64,000 nt of DNA, taken from NCBI RefSeq assembly GCF_964340395.1, contig NC_135551.1, forward strand, positions 29,571,455 through 29,635,454, read 5' to 3'. This document shows positions 28,001 to 38,614 of this stretch, piece after piece (the stretch's first letter is position 1; each line of letters opens with the position of its first letter). A program made the position numbers and the translations under genes. Origin of the DNA: Glandiceps talaboti. Lineage: Eukaryota > Hemichordata > Enteropneusta > Spengelidae. Under the pieces are notes generated by a model, which was given only the letters and a program-made list of their open reading frames with translations, searched no databases and was not told the DNA's origin.

Positions 28001-31000
28001 GTCTACTTAACTTATAACTACAGTTACTTCTTTTACATCTCATCAAACTCTCACGAAATTATTGTGACCGACAGTATCTTATTTGGAGGTCAACATAATT
28101 AAATATTTAAGGAAGTATTGTGACTAAGGAATATCTTATCTTGAGATTGAAGTAATTAAAAAATTTAAACCAATAAAATTCCATAATACTTACCCTATAT
28201 TCTGTTATCATAAACAATTTTTATTTTCATTTTGCCTTATCTAACCACTCACTGTACAGATGTAGGATGACTTAGATTACCTAACAATGTTGATATTAAA
28301 TGGAAACAAATTAAAATTGATCAAAAAAATGTTTACTTTATTTCCCGTCTTTGGCCTTTGCATATTATTTCTCTTGCACTGTGTAATGATAACATGGAAT
28401 GAAATATTAGGCCAATTATAATACCTGCATACCAAATGAAATGGTTTCACCCTTTTTACTATAACAAAGGATCATTCCATTGTTGGAAAATATAGGGGTA
28501 TTAAAAATTAGGACAATCACAGATGTGCCACATGTGTCATGTACCTTCAAACACACATACCAGCCTTAGTCATATCCAGACCTATTTATTTTTGTACGAT
28601 AAAAGATCTTTCCACTCTTGAAAAGTTAGATGGTAGGGAACAATGGGAAGGGGGGTCGGGGGTCTCCGTAAAAAATGGTATGACCACACTGTTTATGACA
28701 ATGGATTATTCCATTTGTTGAAAGACAGAGTTGAAAAAGATGGAAAGAATAGAGTACGTGTAGAGCTCAATAGAAGAATACTAAATACAAATGTACCATG
28801 ATGGGTAGGAATAATTAGTTACAAGTACAACAGAGAAAGGTATACACATACAAGATGTACATGTATTTCATATCCAATTCATACATATACATATACATGT
28901 AGATTCCGGTACATGGAGACAATTTATGCAAGACTACATGAACATGAAAAAAAATCTCTCTAAGATAACAGCCTCATCTATTGCAAGGAGTGGTTGATTT
29001 ATTTCACGTGATTCCCTTTGCAAATACATGTATACTAAATAATATCTATACACTAATAAATGAATGAGTGGAATAACTGACAACTATCTCTATAGCTTTA
29101 GCAGAAAACTATTTACATTTTATCCACTTGATATAAATATACAAATACAAATTTATTGAAAATACTGGAAGTAGTTACATTTGAAGCTATGAATATAAAT
29201 AATTTGTATACTGTGATTTGTACACAGGGCAAGAGTCAATGACTTTTTTATTGCTAGCAGGACACATGTTCACATTGCACAGTTATACGGACATCATGTT
29301 TATACATGTGGCAAATTTCATACACAATATGTACTTATTTTTATACATACAGATTTTATGCACTGTAGTATTTCAATGCCGCGGTACATGTATGTATACT
29401 CACTGTATATCGTAACATTTCCTATTAGTCTAAAAGCTATCAATGGATTTGAAGATCTCATGGATACATAGCCTCTACAATACACTAACTTCATATAAAT
29501 GTATACATTGTATCATGTCAATTTCATATAAATGTGTACATTGTAGCATGTCAATTTCATATAAATGTGTACATTGTAGCATGTCAATTTCATATAAATG
29601 TGTACATGTACATTGTAACATGTCAATTTCATATAAATGTGTACATTGTAGCATGTCAATTTCATTTAAATGTGTACATTGTAGCATGTCAATTTCATAT
29701 ACAAGTCATGTAAATGTGTACATTGTTGCATGCCAATTTCATATAAATGTATATATTCTAGCATGTTACTTTCATATAAATGTATACATTGTATCATGTC
29801 ACTTTGTCTACATGTACATTGTACAATTTCCATTTCATACATGTGTACACAATGTATCAATCATGTTATTTATATAGGTGAATATGTATTTGTATATGTA
29901 CTTGTACTACATGTATTTCTGGCATTCCCATTTTACAAATTGTATCATGTCAATTTCAGGTAAATATACATTGTAACAGTTCAATTTCATATAAATGTAC
30001 CTTGTAGCATTTCAATTTTATACATGTACATTGTAGCAGTTCAATTTTATATGTGTACATACATTGTAGCAGTTCAATTTTATATAAATGTACATTGTAG
30101 CAGTTCAATTTTATAGGTGTAAATTGTAGTTCAATTTTATACATGTACATTATAGCAGTTCAATTTTATACATGTACATTATAGCAGTTCAATTTTATAT
30201 GTGTACATTGTAGCAGTTCAATTTTATACATGTACATTATAGCAGTTCAATTTTATATAAAGGTACATTGTAGCAGTTCAATTTTATAGTGTAAATTGTA
30301 GCAGTTCAATTTTATATGTGTACATTGTAGCAAATGTTAAGTATAGATATCAATAAATCATTGCTGTGTTCATTATTTTCATAATATCATGGCATAATGT
30401 ACATTCCTTGACAAAATACTAGCTACCAAGAGTTTATAGGTCTAGTAGGTCTCAATGAAGAACGTATAAACACCGGATAAACTGATGGTTTCTGCTTTCA
30501 TCACTATACAATATTCCATGATAATTCCCTCCTACAATATACATTGTAACAGGTTTATCTATATGTGTTGATTTCCCTATTGTCTGAGGTGTGACACAAA
30601 CTTTGCATAATAAAACATTTAAGTTATTAGCCTGGACTCAACCTATCATTCTTTCAATTTCATTTTGAACCTTTTCATTCATTCATTCATTCATTCATTC
30701 ATTCATTCATTCATTCATTCATTCATTCATCCATTCATTCATTCATTCATTCATGTACTTATTGATTGATTTATTTAATCATTTATTTATTTATTCTTTG
30801 ATTTATTTATTTATTTATTCTTTGATTTTTGACTTTTATTTATTCATTTATTTATTTATTCATTCATTCATTTATTTATTCCTTGATTTTTGACTTTTAT
30901 TTATATATATATATATTTATTTATTTATTTATTTATTCATTTATTTATTCATTATTTTTTTCACTTTTATCTATTTATTTATTCATTTATTTATTTATTT

Positions 31001-34000
31001 ATTTATTCTTTGATTTTTGACTGTTATTTATTTGTTTTAATTGTTTTCCTTTCAAGTGTTTTGGTCTAGAATCCCCAGTTGGGGATAAATCTAGTAAAAC
31101 TGGAATAGTTTCCCATACTTTATACTGTAATATTGATGGGGAACCTGGTAAAATGATACGGAACTCACATATATTTTACCTACTTACCACCTTCAACAAA
31201 AACACTGATAGTGAATCTTGATAAAATCACTGGGAACTCAGGTAGATTTTACCTGGCTTGCCACCCTCGACAAAAACATTGATAAGGGAACCCTGGTAAA
31301 ATGACAGGGGAACTTGGGTAGATTTCACCTACTTACATGTACCACCCTTAACAAAAACACTGGAGGGAACCCTGGTAAAATGACTGGGGAACTCAGGTAG
31401 GTTTTACCTACTTACCACCTTTTCCAAAAACACTGGTAGGGAACATTGGGGAACTCTAGTAGATTTTATCTACTTACTATCCTTAGAAAAAACACTGGTA
31501 TATTTGAGTCCCTGTCTCTCTACTTGATATCTCTGATCTATTTGTCATATTTCACACAATCTCGTTTTAATGTTGTATACTATTACTAATTAAAGATTCA
31601 GTTTGAGGGTGATGACCCGTAATTACTTTACCTCCGTCGTTATCTAAATTACTAATGCTGTGGTCTTCACATGATAACTCCATCTGATTCAAACAGCACA
31701 CTTTTCAATATGTTATATAATTATCAGCACTGTATTTCCTGTATTGTTGATAGGAGCATAGAGTGGGTAACACACTGTTTATTAAGTATGGTTTTCAGGC
31801 TTTCAATCTGACTTCCTATCAACAACTCCACCCTCCCCAACCCCCACCCCCACACTTATCATATTTGTCATTGTTGATAGGCATGGAGTGGGTAACTCTA
31901 CAGGTTGATGTCTTCCTGACTTTCACTAGGGCTTCCCTAATGACAACTCCACCCTCCCCTACCCCTACCCCACCCCACCCCACCCCCACACTTATCATCG
32001 CAATATTTCCATTGTTGATTAAGGCACAAAGTAAGTAACTCTAACAACTGATATGTTTTCCAGGCTTTCACTAGGGTTTCATTAATGACAACTCCACCCT
32101 CCCCTACCCCCACCCCACCCCACCCCCACGCTTATCTTCATAATATTTTCATTGTTGATTAATAGCACAGAGTAGGTAACTCTAACAACTGATATGTTTT
32201 TCACGCTTTCACTAGGGTTTCCCTATCAATAAAGCATTTTGGAGATTTTTGATTTATCAGTTTCAAGACTCCCCCAACCTTTATCAGTTTCTTTGACCCC
32301 AAGCTATTGTGTTTCCTAGACCCCCTGTATCAGTTTCAAGACTTCCTCCCCTTCCCCTCACAACAATGATTTACATGTACAAAGTCATGAAAGTTGGATT
32401 TCTTGAATATCGTTAATGTTATGACACTTGATAGTAATGAAAGTACTTCTACCACTTTTTCAGACTTCCGTTATTACCCAATTCAATGATCATGGTTCCA
32501 TCCAAAGTAAATGTTAAATATCTACAAATTTGTATGTATTTATCCGTTACCATGGTCGTATTTCAAACATCAAATTATAATCGTAGGTAAAAGTGGTAAA
32601 TTTTGTTAAAAATCTGTCAAATACGTCCAAAATTTACCATATAAAAACTTGTTCCTGGCCCTTCTGAAATAATACAAGAAATTTAGAGGTTCACCACCTT
32701 GTTTTCAAGGAACTCAACAATCTTTAATTTTTCACAGAGTGTTAGCATTGTATTTGGCAGCCACATTGGATTTTATTTTCCCATACAGTTAACATTGTAT
32801 TCGGCGGCCACATTGGATTTTATTTTCCCATACACTTAACATTGTATTCGGCGGCCACATTGGATTCTATTTTCCCATACAGTTAACATTGTGTTCAGCG
32901 GCCACATTGGATTCTATTTTCCCATAGAATTAGTATTGTATTCGGCGGCAACATTTGGGTTCTATTTTCCCACACAGTTAACATTGTATTAGGCGGCCAT
33001 ATTGGATTCTATTTTCCCATAGAGTTAACATTGTATTCAACAGGGTTGGATAGGGTTGTATAACAACAGGGTTGGATAGGGTTGTATAACAACAGGGTTG
33101 GATAGGCAACTGCATAATCAAAATTCAGCAAACGTCTAGGATGGATCAGCATGTGGGTAAATATTTTGCAGTTGTGCTACAATGCCATTGGCGCTTTTTT
33201 AAAAATAATAATGTCCCAAAAAAACGTATGATGACCCAGAAAAAATGAAAGTCTCAGGATACTATGTCCCACTCTTTCCAAAGGCTGGCTGCAACACTGT
33301 GACCCCGGGCCTGCTTTTTATTATAGCTGAAAATGAGTCCATTTTCTTGAACAAAGTAACACCAACGTTTAAGGATTCATATATCTGAGGTAACCTCTCT
33401 TCCAATTATTGTACTTGCTAAAAAGATCTGACTGTCCGTGTCAATCACACACTTCAATTAATTATTCAATATTTATCAATGGAATATTTACACATATGAT
33501 TGAAAAGATTTCACCCACTTGTTGTTCAGCAGATTTGATTTATCCCAGTCAGATACTTTGTAATATTTAGTAAAAATGATTTCTAGATATAATAAGGTGA
33601 ATATTTCATAATATTAAACTAATAACAGTATTCACTATTTGTAATTAAAATGTTTACGATAAGTGGCAATTACTAAATTAATTAATTAATAAGGACTAAT
33701 CACATTTCTGTTCAGAATATATTTTTAATATTATCGCTGATCAATTATTAATCAAAATTTAGTGTGAACATAATATACATACATAAATATCCATTCACAA
33801 AATATATATTTTTATACCATGTGTATGCCAAGCTGCAAAGATTCAAAACAACATTATTTTATTATTCAGTTGTTCTGCATCAAAATAATATAAAATATCG
33901 TAAGTTTTGTCATTTGTTCCATAGTGCTACAAATTATACGAGACAAAACATTCAAAATCACCATGATTATTTTTATTAAATTATTCATAATTTAATCTTA

Positions 34001-36940
34001 TCCTTGTATAATTAGAGATTTACTCTTTTGAATACTAATGTTTGAAGTATTGCTTGTTTGTTTGTTTCTTCTCTTCCCCAGCCTGTTTCAATTTTTCTAT
34101 TTGATCTTTTCTGTACCTGATTTAGTAGTCATATTTTCTCTAATTTTTAGTAATGTATATTTTTAATGTTACTGCCAATGCTGCTCCTAACATGCTTAGT
34201 GAGCTCCTGATGCAATAAATAAACAAATAAAATGTATGTTTATTCCAAAAATATGTCAACATTTACTCAACATGATAATATTCAGTATACATGTACATCT
34301 TTGTACAAGAGTTTTTTACTGACAAGACTCCTATAGAACTCACTGAACCAAGAAAAATATTAAGAATAATATATTATATATTTGTCTAGACAAGATCTGT
34401 TCAGAAGAAAGCTTTTTATGTCTCTCTGCTTTTAGATTACAAAATTGTACTGTTAAATTTATCACAATTATCATGAACATTTAGCCTTTTCATTATCACA
34501 TATAAATCTATCATTATCACATACAAATCTATCATTATCACATACAAATGTATACAAATGGTTATCAACTGAATGCTATATGATTTGGCAAATAACTTCT
34601 GTAATTATTATTTGAACATGATTACTCATTATCACATCTTTATACAAATCTATGCAAGGTGGTTATCAACCAAGTCTTCAATTTGCACATGATTTGCATA
34701 TCATTATCACATCTTAATACACAAATCTATACAAGGTGGTTAGCAACCAAGTCTGCAATTTGCATATGATTTGCATATAACTTTTTTTAATTTCCATATA
34801 ATTTGCATATAACTTTGTAGTACTCCATCTTCATATTTGTAATGTTTGACCAGTGTTTGTTTATATTTGTAATGTTTGACCAGTGTTTGTTTATATTTCT
34901 GTGATGCACCTGACCAACAACAGTATACTTCAAAAGCAAAATCTGTACAGTTATTCCAGACCAACATTTGATATTCCTTTTAGTATGTGATGACACACAA
35001 GAAAGCAGTGTTTACAATTTTGAACCACTAATTTCAAAACAAAAAACATTTCGATGGGTGCACATTGACAAACAAGTTTTCTTGTGAAGTACAGCAGTAT
35101 TAATGTATAAATTACTTAAATAAAATGGTCATAAAATAAAGTGTTTTTTAATTCTATCCCTTGGTGGTTAAATCAGGAAAAGTTTATCATCTTTTGTGAA
35201 AATAAATGTGCATGGACTTCGAGACACAAAGCTATCTTTTATCCAAATGCTACGCTATTTCTGACACTTTGCCACTTGACTTCCAAATTATTTTTACTGT
35301 GGTTTACTGTCAATGCATACAACTTTTTCTTGAAACTGAAAATTAGTAGTTATCTTTACTGTACCACAATCCTGAAGTACACCAACACAGTGAACAGTAG
35401 TTTAGCTCTGTAAGGTAATTTTACTGTCTGTATGTCCATTCTCGTTTTGAATTTACTGGGGTTGTTTTTTTATTTTTTTTATTTTTATTTTTATTTTTTT
35501 TTTATTTTTTTTATTTTATTTTATTTTATTTTATTTTTTTTATTTATTTATTTATATATATATTTTTTTTTTTTTTTGGGGGGGGGTATTTCCACACTTG
35601 ATACAAAATCCCAATTGAATGCTGTGTGGTTATTAGTTTATTACTTTGATATGGTGATGAGTAACATATTGTGTTTTATAGTTTCCAAATAAGATAAATG
35701 ACCAACATTATATTCCATTTCACTATTTTATATTATTCAGGAAATTAACATTAAAATGTACTATAACTTTAAGTTTTAATGGCAAAAATTGTGTTATTCA
35801 ACTTTGTACTATTGCAGTAAAATTCCATGAGATTGGTTGTATGACCTGCAAATCACTACATTTACTTTTAAATCATTTCAATTATCTGTTTTATAAATAT
35901 TCAGTTTTCATAAGTGGAATTTTACATATGAACACAAGTGCTTAAATTTCAGCAAATTTTCACTGGTTTCTCGGTTTCTACAATCCTTTTACAATATTTC
36001 TATCAAATAAATCTTCACTCATTTTTTTACAGAAAGAAATCAGCAAAAATAATGAAAATAAAATTTGCCATGATAGTATTTGATGATACATTTTGTATAA
36101 GTACATGGAACAGCTTGTTTGTGGTATAAATTAAATCCCTTGATATAGAAATACACCACATAACAATCAGTGTGCTATCAAGACTATAATCCATATCAGT
36201 ATTTGTATACAGTACAACAGCAGTCAGTATCTCTCAATTGACCTCACTATATACATTGTACATGTATCTACTCTATGTAGTCTTGATACTTGGAGGCAGG
36301 ACTGATTCATTGCATCCCCAACTGTTAGAACTCAGTCAGACACACGCAGACACACCAAACACAGGTCACATGTGAAACCGAGAACCACACTAATTATTTA
36401 TATACTCTAGTTGGGAGTATACAACCGATGTTCTCTCGTGCGGCATTTTGTTTATGCATGAGTTGAGAGAGATGCATCGAATAAGGTAACACATGCCGCC
36501 ATATGCAATTTTTAGTCAAAGACTATCGGCGTATATTTTTTATTTTTTTTGTAATGTTTTTATATTGCGATCATTTCACGGCGATGCTGCAACTGTAAAG
36601 AGGCCCCATATGGTGCCAACATACCGTGCAGTAACATCAACTCGCTTCTGTATAAACGGTGTGTTTGCATTTGAGTGACATGCAAAAGGAAAACAAATAT
36701 ATAATTTGTTATATTTTCATTACAATTCCATTGTCACAGCTTATGACAAAAGTATTAACACTATTCTAATAAAATTGTTAAGGTATTCGAATAGTACAAA
36801 CCTGCTGGAGTCGCTCCAAAAATCCGTAGAACGGGAACTCTTTTCACCTCGGTACCTCGGAAATCAGCGTAACAGACATCGAGGCCCGGAATGGGGGCAG
36901 CTTGGTAGTGATCGACGGTCACTATGCGAACTGAAAACAT
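244..36940 (-). CDS. REV3L: DNA polymerase zeta catalytic subunit, N-terminal part (six coding exons, 3' end off window)
   Basis: REV3L is the catalytic B-family polymerase of translesion synthesis; it extends primers past damaged bases in the nucleus together with REV7 and accessory subunits. Six exons join in phase: 36940-36802, 23194-23008, 7502-7428, 1590-1509, 1023-930 and 409-244, giving 247 codons plus 2 nt. The reading begins MFSVRIVT and includes GATPAGQKTCLHLHGIFPY, YVPYDG, QHVFKVSLVSG, GAIMNK, EAHIPY and DYNLYGMN, which follow the human REV3L N-terminal domain in order. All introns have GT/AG borders. Only the N-terminal domain is here; the long central region and the polymerase and exonuclease motifs must lie beyond position 1. 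Introns 1 and 2 are about 13.6 and 15.5 kb and packed with minisatellites. Orthology is very secure; exon edges rest on splice consensus and phase. Confidence 0.96.
584..815. repeat. Three-copy tandem repeat, about 77 bp, in REV3L intron 5/exon 5 flank
   Basis: Copies begin near 584, 660 and 738 and share GCCTGGATCTTT, TTATAGAGACTATGATAC and GGTTATGACAGCAT. It lies in the short intron between exons 5 and 6. Confidence 0.8.
930..1023 (-). CDS. REV3L: REV3L coding exon 5
   Basis: 94 nt, acceptor ACATAG and donor GTATGG. Encodes VFMDYNLYGMNMINFTTVKF, which matches human FIDYNLYGMNLIN followed by VKFRK. The exon ends in a glutamate-rich run (EEEEEDE) encoded by a GAA microsatellite that abuts the donor. 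Phase 0 in, phase 1 out. Confidence 0.93.
1509..1590 (-). CDS. REV3L: REV3L coding exon 4
   Basis: 82 nt, with a pyrimidine-rich acceptor (CTTGACAG) and donor GTAATG. Encodes DLLQGGAIMNKVFQPYEAHI, matching the human GAIMNK...EAHIPY segment. It ends in phase 0. Confidence 0.94.
2730..3135. repeat. Dispersed repeat, copy 1 (second copy at the right window edge)
   Basis: Shares an ordered series of blocks with 63790-64000: GTAGACTT...AGTCTC, a T-rich stretch, TGTGTTCTTT, AACCTGAGTGAG-like, a GCAAAACA/ACAAAACATT block, then GAGGA..ACATTTCC and GACTAACAA. Both copies read the same direction. No coding capacity was recognised. Confidence 0.6.
3256..3505. repeat. Degenerate tandem repeat, about 60-65 bp, about four copies
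   Basis: Units share ACTAGGGTTCC, ATCAACATTACGTTAT and AATCTGACTCTCATCAACA. Copies differ by small indels; borders are approximate. Confidence 0.65.
4592..4845. mobile_element. MITE-like element with terminal inverted repeats
   Basis: The left end GGCAATAGGGAACTTGCAA is repeated inverted at the right end (TTTGCAAGTTCCCTATTGC), giving about 18 bp of near-perfect inversion over a 254-bp span. Internal segments with ATGGGA and TGCATC also pair weakly. No reading frame. No clear target duplication could be fixed. Confidence 0.6.
7099..7345. repeat. GA microsatellite passing into GT-rich tract
   Basis: A pure GA run from 7099 to about 7181, then impure GA/GGA to about 7225, then TGTG-rich sequence to about 7345. 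It lies just downstream of REV3L exon 3 in the intron. The long RE and LS reading frames here are artefacts of the dinucleotide repeat. Confidence 0.97.
7428..7502 (-). CDS. REV3L: REV3L coding exon 3
   Basis: 75 nt, acceptor TTATCAG and donor GTAAGT. Encodes PYYGYHAKQQAFMKIYFYSP, which aligns with the human segment PFYGYH followed by FMKIYLYNP. Phase 2 at both ends. Confidence 0.93.
8016..8400. repeat. Dispersed 'TACCTGAGTTCCC' repeat, tandem copies
   Basis: Four to five degenerate units share AGGTAAATCTACCTGAGTTC, a GGGTTCCCTGT block and ACTGTTTTTGTTA. The same family occurs inverted at 31090-31500 and as a single copy at about 54905-54975. A 12-G run interrupts it near 8083. Confidence 0.7.
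9098..9545. repeat. 31-bp minisatellite
   Basis: About 14 copies with the core GGTTTTAGAATCCCTATATC and AGATGGGGCTA. The 3' units drift into a related version with AGGAACATTTAGAATCCC. It leads into the larger array that follows and shares the GCTAGGTTTTAGAA core with it, so the two probably have a common origin. Confidence 0.92.
9660..11440. repeat. 46/51-bp minisatellite, about 37 copies
   Basis: The unit contains GCTAGGTTTCAGAATCTATG, TATTGGATAGAGG and TTTTAGAACTCCA. Two length classes, 46 bp and 51-52 bp (with an extra CTAGG), alternate in patterned blocks, suggesting higher-order amplification. It lies inside REV3L intron 2. A reading of the minus strand shows no open frame of note. Confidence 0.95.
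11913..12385. repeat. 50-55-bp minisatellite, about nine copies
   Basis: The unit contains TGTGCCAGCCTACCAGTGTG, TTATGATTGGTCATACCCGA and TACATTGTAG, with or without an extra CTAGC. The short plus-strand frames across it are repeat artefacts. Confidence 0.93.
12825..13208. mobile_element. MITE-like element with TTAGGCCTAA inverted ends, copy 1
   Basis: A 384-bp element starting TTAGGCCTAATAAAAAAAAT and ending with the inverted TTTTTTAGGCCTAA; the inverted similarity continues through TTGT and GGTT. Its internal sequence (GTGAGTGT, TTCCATCATTTTCC, CACTATTTCT, AGGTGGGGTC) matches 27241-27609 in the same order. The flanks, about 12735-12815 and 13215-13300, are also similar to each other (GATTCTCTAGT, AGATTAGTT), so it sits between diverged direct repeats. 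No protein coding recognised. Confidence 0.75.
15005..15128. repeat. Two-copy tandem repeat, about 62 bp
   Basis: Units share AACACATGAGAAGGCATAAA and GTTCCGAATTCAGAGT. Confidence 0.8.
16655..16865. repeat. Three-copy degenerate tandem repeat
   Basis: Units share GATTTTGGCAGTGTTATGAT followed by a diverged AAATCTA...TTTCAGTTT region, with a spacing of about 75-90 bp. Confidence 0.65.
17142..17462. repeat. 46-bp minisatellite, about seven copies
   Basis: The unit contains CACTGTAAGATATGTCGTGT and CCTATCAGACTTCTAAAC. Confidence 0.93.
18290..18580. repeat. Dispersed 'GTGTTAGCACTGAGCTAGCC' family plus GCCCAGTCCAGTC array
   Basis: Degenerate units with CTAGCCTGATGTTAACAT, GGCTGGTGCTAACAC and CCTAGTGTTAGCACTGA, then short GCCCAGTCCAGTCTA repeats from about 18500. 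Similar sequence occurs at 5080-5170, 23690-23760, 50510-51050 and 55025-55235. Confidence 0.65.
19051..19096. repeat. TCTG microsatellite
   Basis: About eleven uninterrupted TGTC units, followed by pyrimidine-rich sequence to about 19210. Confidence 0.95.
20545..20975. repeat. Degenerate tandem repeat with a 24-G run
   Basis: Three to four units of about 120 bp share ACATGATTTGA, AACAATGCTACTGTAG, CACCATCCATG and TAAAATTTAGGTA. A run of 24 G lies at 20815-20838. Confidence 0.65.
22724..22905. repeat. Short tandem repeat upstream of the REV3L exon 2 region
   Basis: About four units share CCTAAGTCAGGATAGTTTCG and AAGACCTCCTGTA. It lies in intron 2, about 100 bp beyond the exon 2 donor, and does not share sequence with the exon. 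Confidence 0.8.
23008..23194 (-). CDS. REV3L: REV3L coding exon 2
   Basis: 187 nt, acceptor TTACAG and donor GTAAGT. It encodes QKTCLHLHGIFPYIYVPYDG at its start and QHVFKVSLVSG at its end, the most conserved part of the REV3L N-terminal domain. Phase 1 in and phase 2 out match the neighbouring exons. Confidence 0.96.
23790..25407. repeat. 41-bp minisatellite, about 39 copies
   Basis: The unit reads ACATCAACCCAACTAACAAG followed by TACTTTACATGTAAGCTACA plus one A. Copies are nearly identical; variants at a few positions (AAGTT/AAGCT/ACACT, AAGTAC/AAATAC) recur in patterned blocks. Each unit contains the palindrome TTACATGTAA. It begins about 600 bp on the intron side of REV3L exon 2. Not CRISPR: there are no unique spacers. 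Confidence 0.97.
25627..25780. mobile_element. Hairpin MITE-like element with inverted arms of about 65 bp
   Basis: The left arm ATATATAATCCCACGAAATC continues through AGTTTTACGTAATAATGCTC and GTATGATTCC. The right arm is its inverse (GGAATCATAC, GAGCATTATGACGTAAAACT, GATTTCATGGGATTATATAT). The arms differ at a handful of positions and flank a loop of about 30 bp. No reading frame. Confidence 0.8.
27241..27609. mobile_element. MITE-like element with AGGCC inverted ends, copy 2
   Basis: A 369-bp element in the same orientation as 12825-13208. It shares AAAAAAATTGTGTGGTT at the left, GTGAGTGTC, TTTTCCATACATG, CACTATTTCTTGTGA, AGTGAAAAACTAGGTGGGGT and TTTTTTTGGCCTAA at the right end. A further end-like fragment lies at about 27793-27850 (TTAGGCCAAACAAACAAA). 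Confidence 0.75.
28430..28760. repeat. Degenerate tandem repeat, about 120 bp, about three copies
   Basis: Units share ATGGATTATTCCATTTGTTG-like blocks (also ATCATTCCATTGTTG and ATCTTTCCACTCTTG) followed by GAAAG/GAAAA. Low identity between copies. Confidence 0.45.
29470..30335. repeat. 33-bp and about 30-bp related minisatellites
   Basis: From 29490 to about 29800 the unit is CATGTCAATTTCATATAAAT plus GTGTACATTGTAG (33 bp). From about 29940 to 30335 the unit is GCAGTTCAATTTTATACATG plus TACATTGTA. The 33-bp period is divisible by three, which explains the long reading frames on both strands; they are not treated as genes. Confidence 0.93.
30675..31030. repeat. ATTC then TTTA microsatellites
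   Basis: ATTC units from 30675 to about 30754 with one interruption, followed by TTTA/TTTATTCA units to about 31030. Confidence 0.95.
31090..31500. repeat. Dispersed 'GGGAACTCAGGTAG' repeat, tandem copies in inverse orientation to 8.0-8.4 kb
   Basis: Five to six units of about 70-75 bp share GGGAACCCTGGTAAAATGAC, GGGGAACTCAGGTAGATTTT, ACCTACTTACCACC and AACAAAAACACTG. These are the reverse complement of the blocks at 8016-8400. Confidence 0.8.
31745..32228. repeat. Tandem repeat, about 130-140 bp, about 3.5 copies, with C-rich core
   Basis: Units share ATTGTTGAT, GAGTGGGTAACTCTA, TTTCACTAGGGTTTCCCTA, ACAACTCCACCCTCCCCTAC and a CCCCACCCCACCCC core. Confidence 0.85.
32738..33105. repeat. 47-bp then 23-bp tandem repeats
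   Basis: Six to seven units of GTTAACATTGTATTCGGCGG, CCACATTGGAT and TATTTTCCCATA to about 33040, then three AACAGGGTTGGATAGGGTTG units. Confidence 0.88.
34478..34900. repeat. Short tandem repeats (TCATTATCACAT; 30-bp doublet)
   Basis: Several ATCATTATCACATACAAATC units at about 34490-34560, looser AATTTGCATATGATTTGCAT and GGTGGTTATCAACCAAGTCT repeats to about 34800, and a doublet of TTGTAATGTTTGACCAGTGT near 34825-34900. Confidence 0.7.
35462..35586. repeat. T-rich tract (TTTTA)n ending in a G run
   Basis: Almost pure T with interspersed A from 35462 to about 35578, followed by eight G. Confidence 0.9.
36802..36940 (-). CDS. REV3L: REV3L coding exon 1
   Basis: 139 nt coding for residues 1-46 and one base of codon 47, ending GATPAG at a CAG|GTTTGT donor. 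The start at 36940 (MFSVRIVT) is chosen because it coincides with the human start. An in-frame ATG eight codons upstream (36964, MKKGHRNE) is also open and could be an alternative start. The base at -3 is a purine. Confidence 0.95.
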
Positions 36941-38554
<1,614 letters not shown>

Positions 38555-38614
38555 ATGGATTCAAAAAATGAGAACCTGTCAGCAGTCGTATTTGGAGACG
38601 GCGGCATAAAAATA
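38555..38614 (+). CDS. SORD: SORD coding exon 1
   Basis: Encodes [20 protein letters not shown] and ends in phase 0 at a GTGAGT donor. The context of the ATG (A at -3, G at +4) is good. Reading continues from exon 2 as [11 protein letters not shown], aligning with the human N-terminus. Confidence 0.92.

Larger units (their letters stand above)
23195..36801 (-). other. REV3L: REV3L intron 1
   Basis: About 13.6 kb with no exon recognised. It contains the 41-bp array, two inverted-repeat elements (25627-25780 and 27241-27609), the 30-33-bp arrays near 29.5-30.3 kb, the ATTC/TTTA microsatellites and several short tandem repeats. Stretches such as 26200-27200, 33300-34450 and 35700-36400 are AT-rich with nothing specific seen. 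Confidence 0.8.

Noticed and set aside
29443-30150. Frames of up to 144 codons on both strands
   Set aside because: Produced by a 33-bp minisatellite; repeated CVHCSMSISYK-type peptide with no start or codon evidence.
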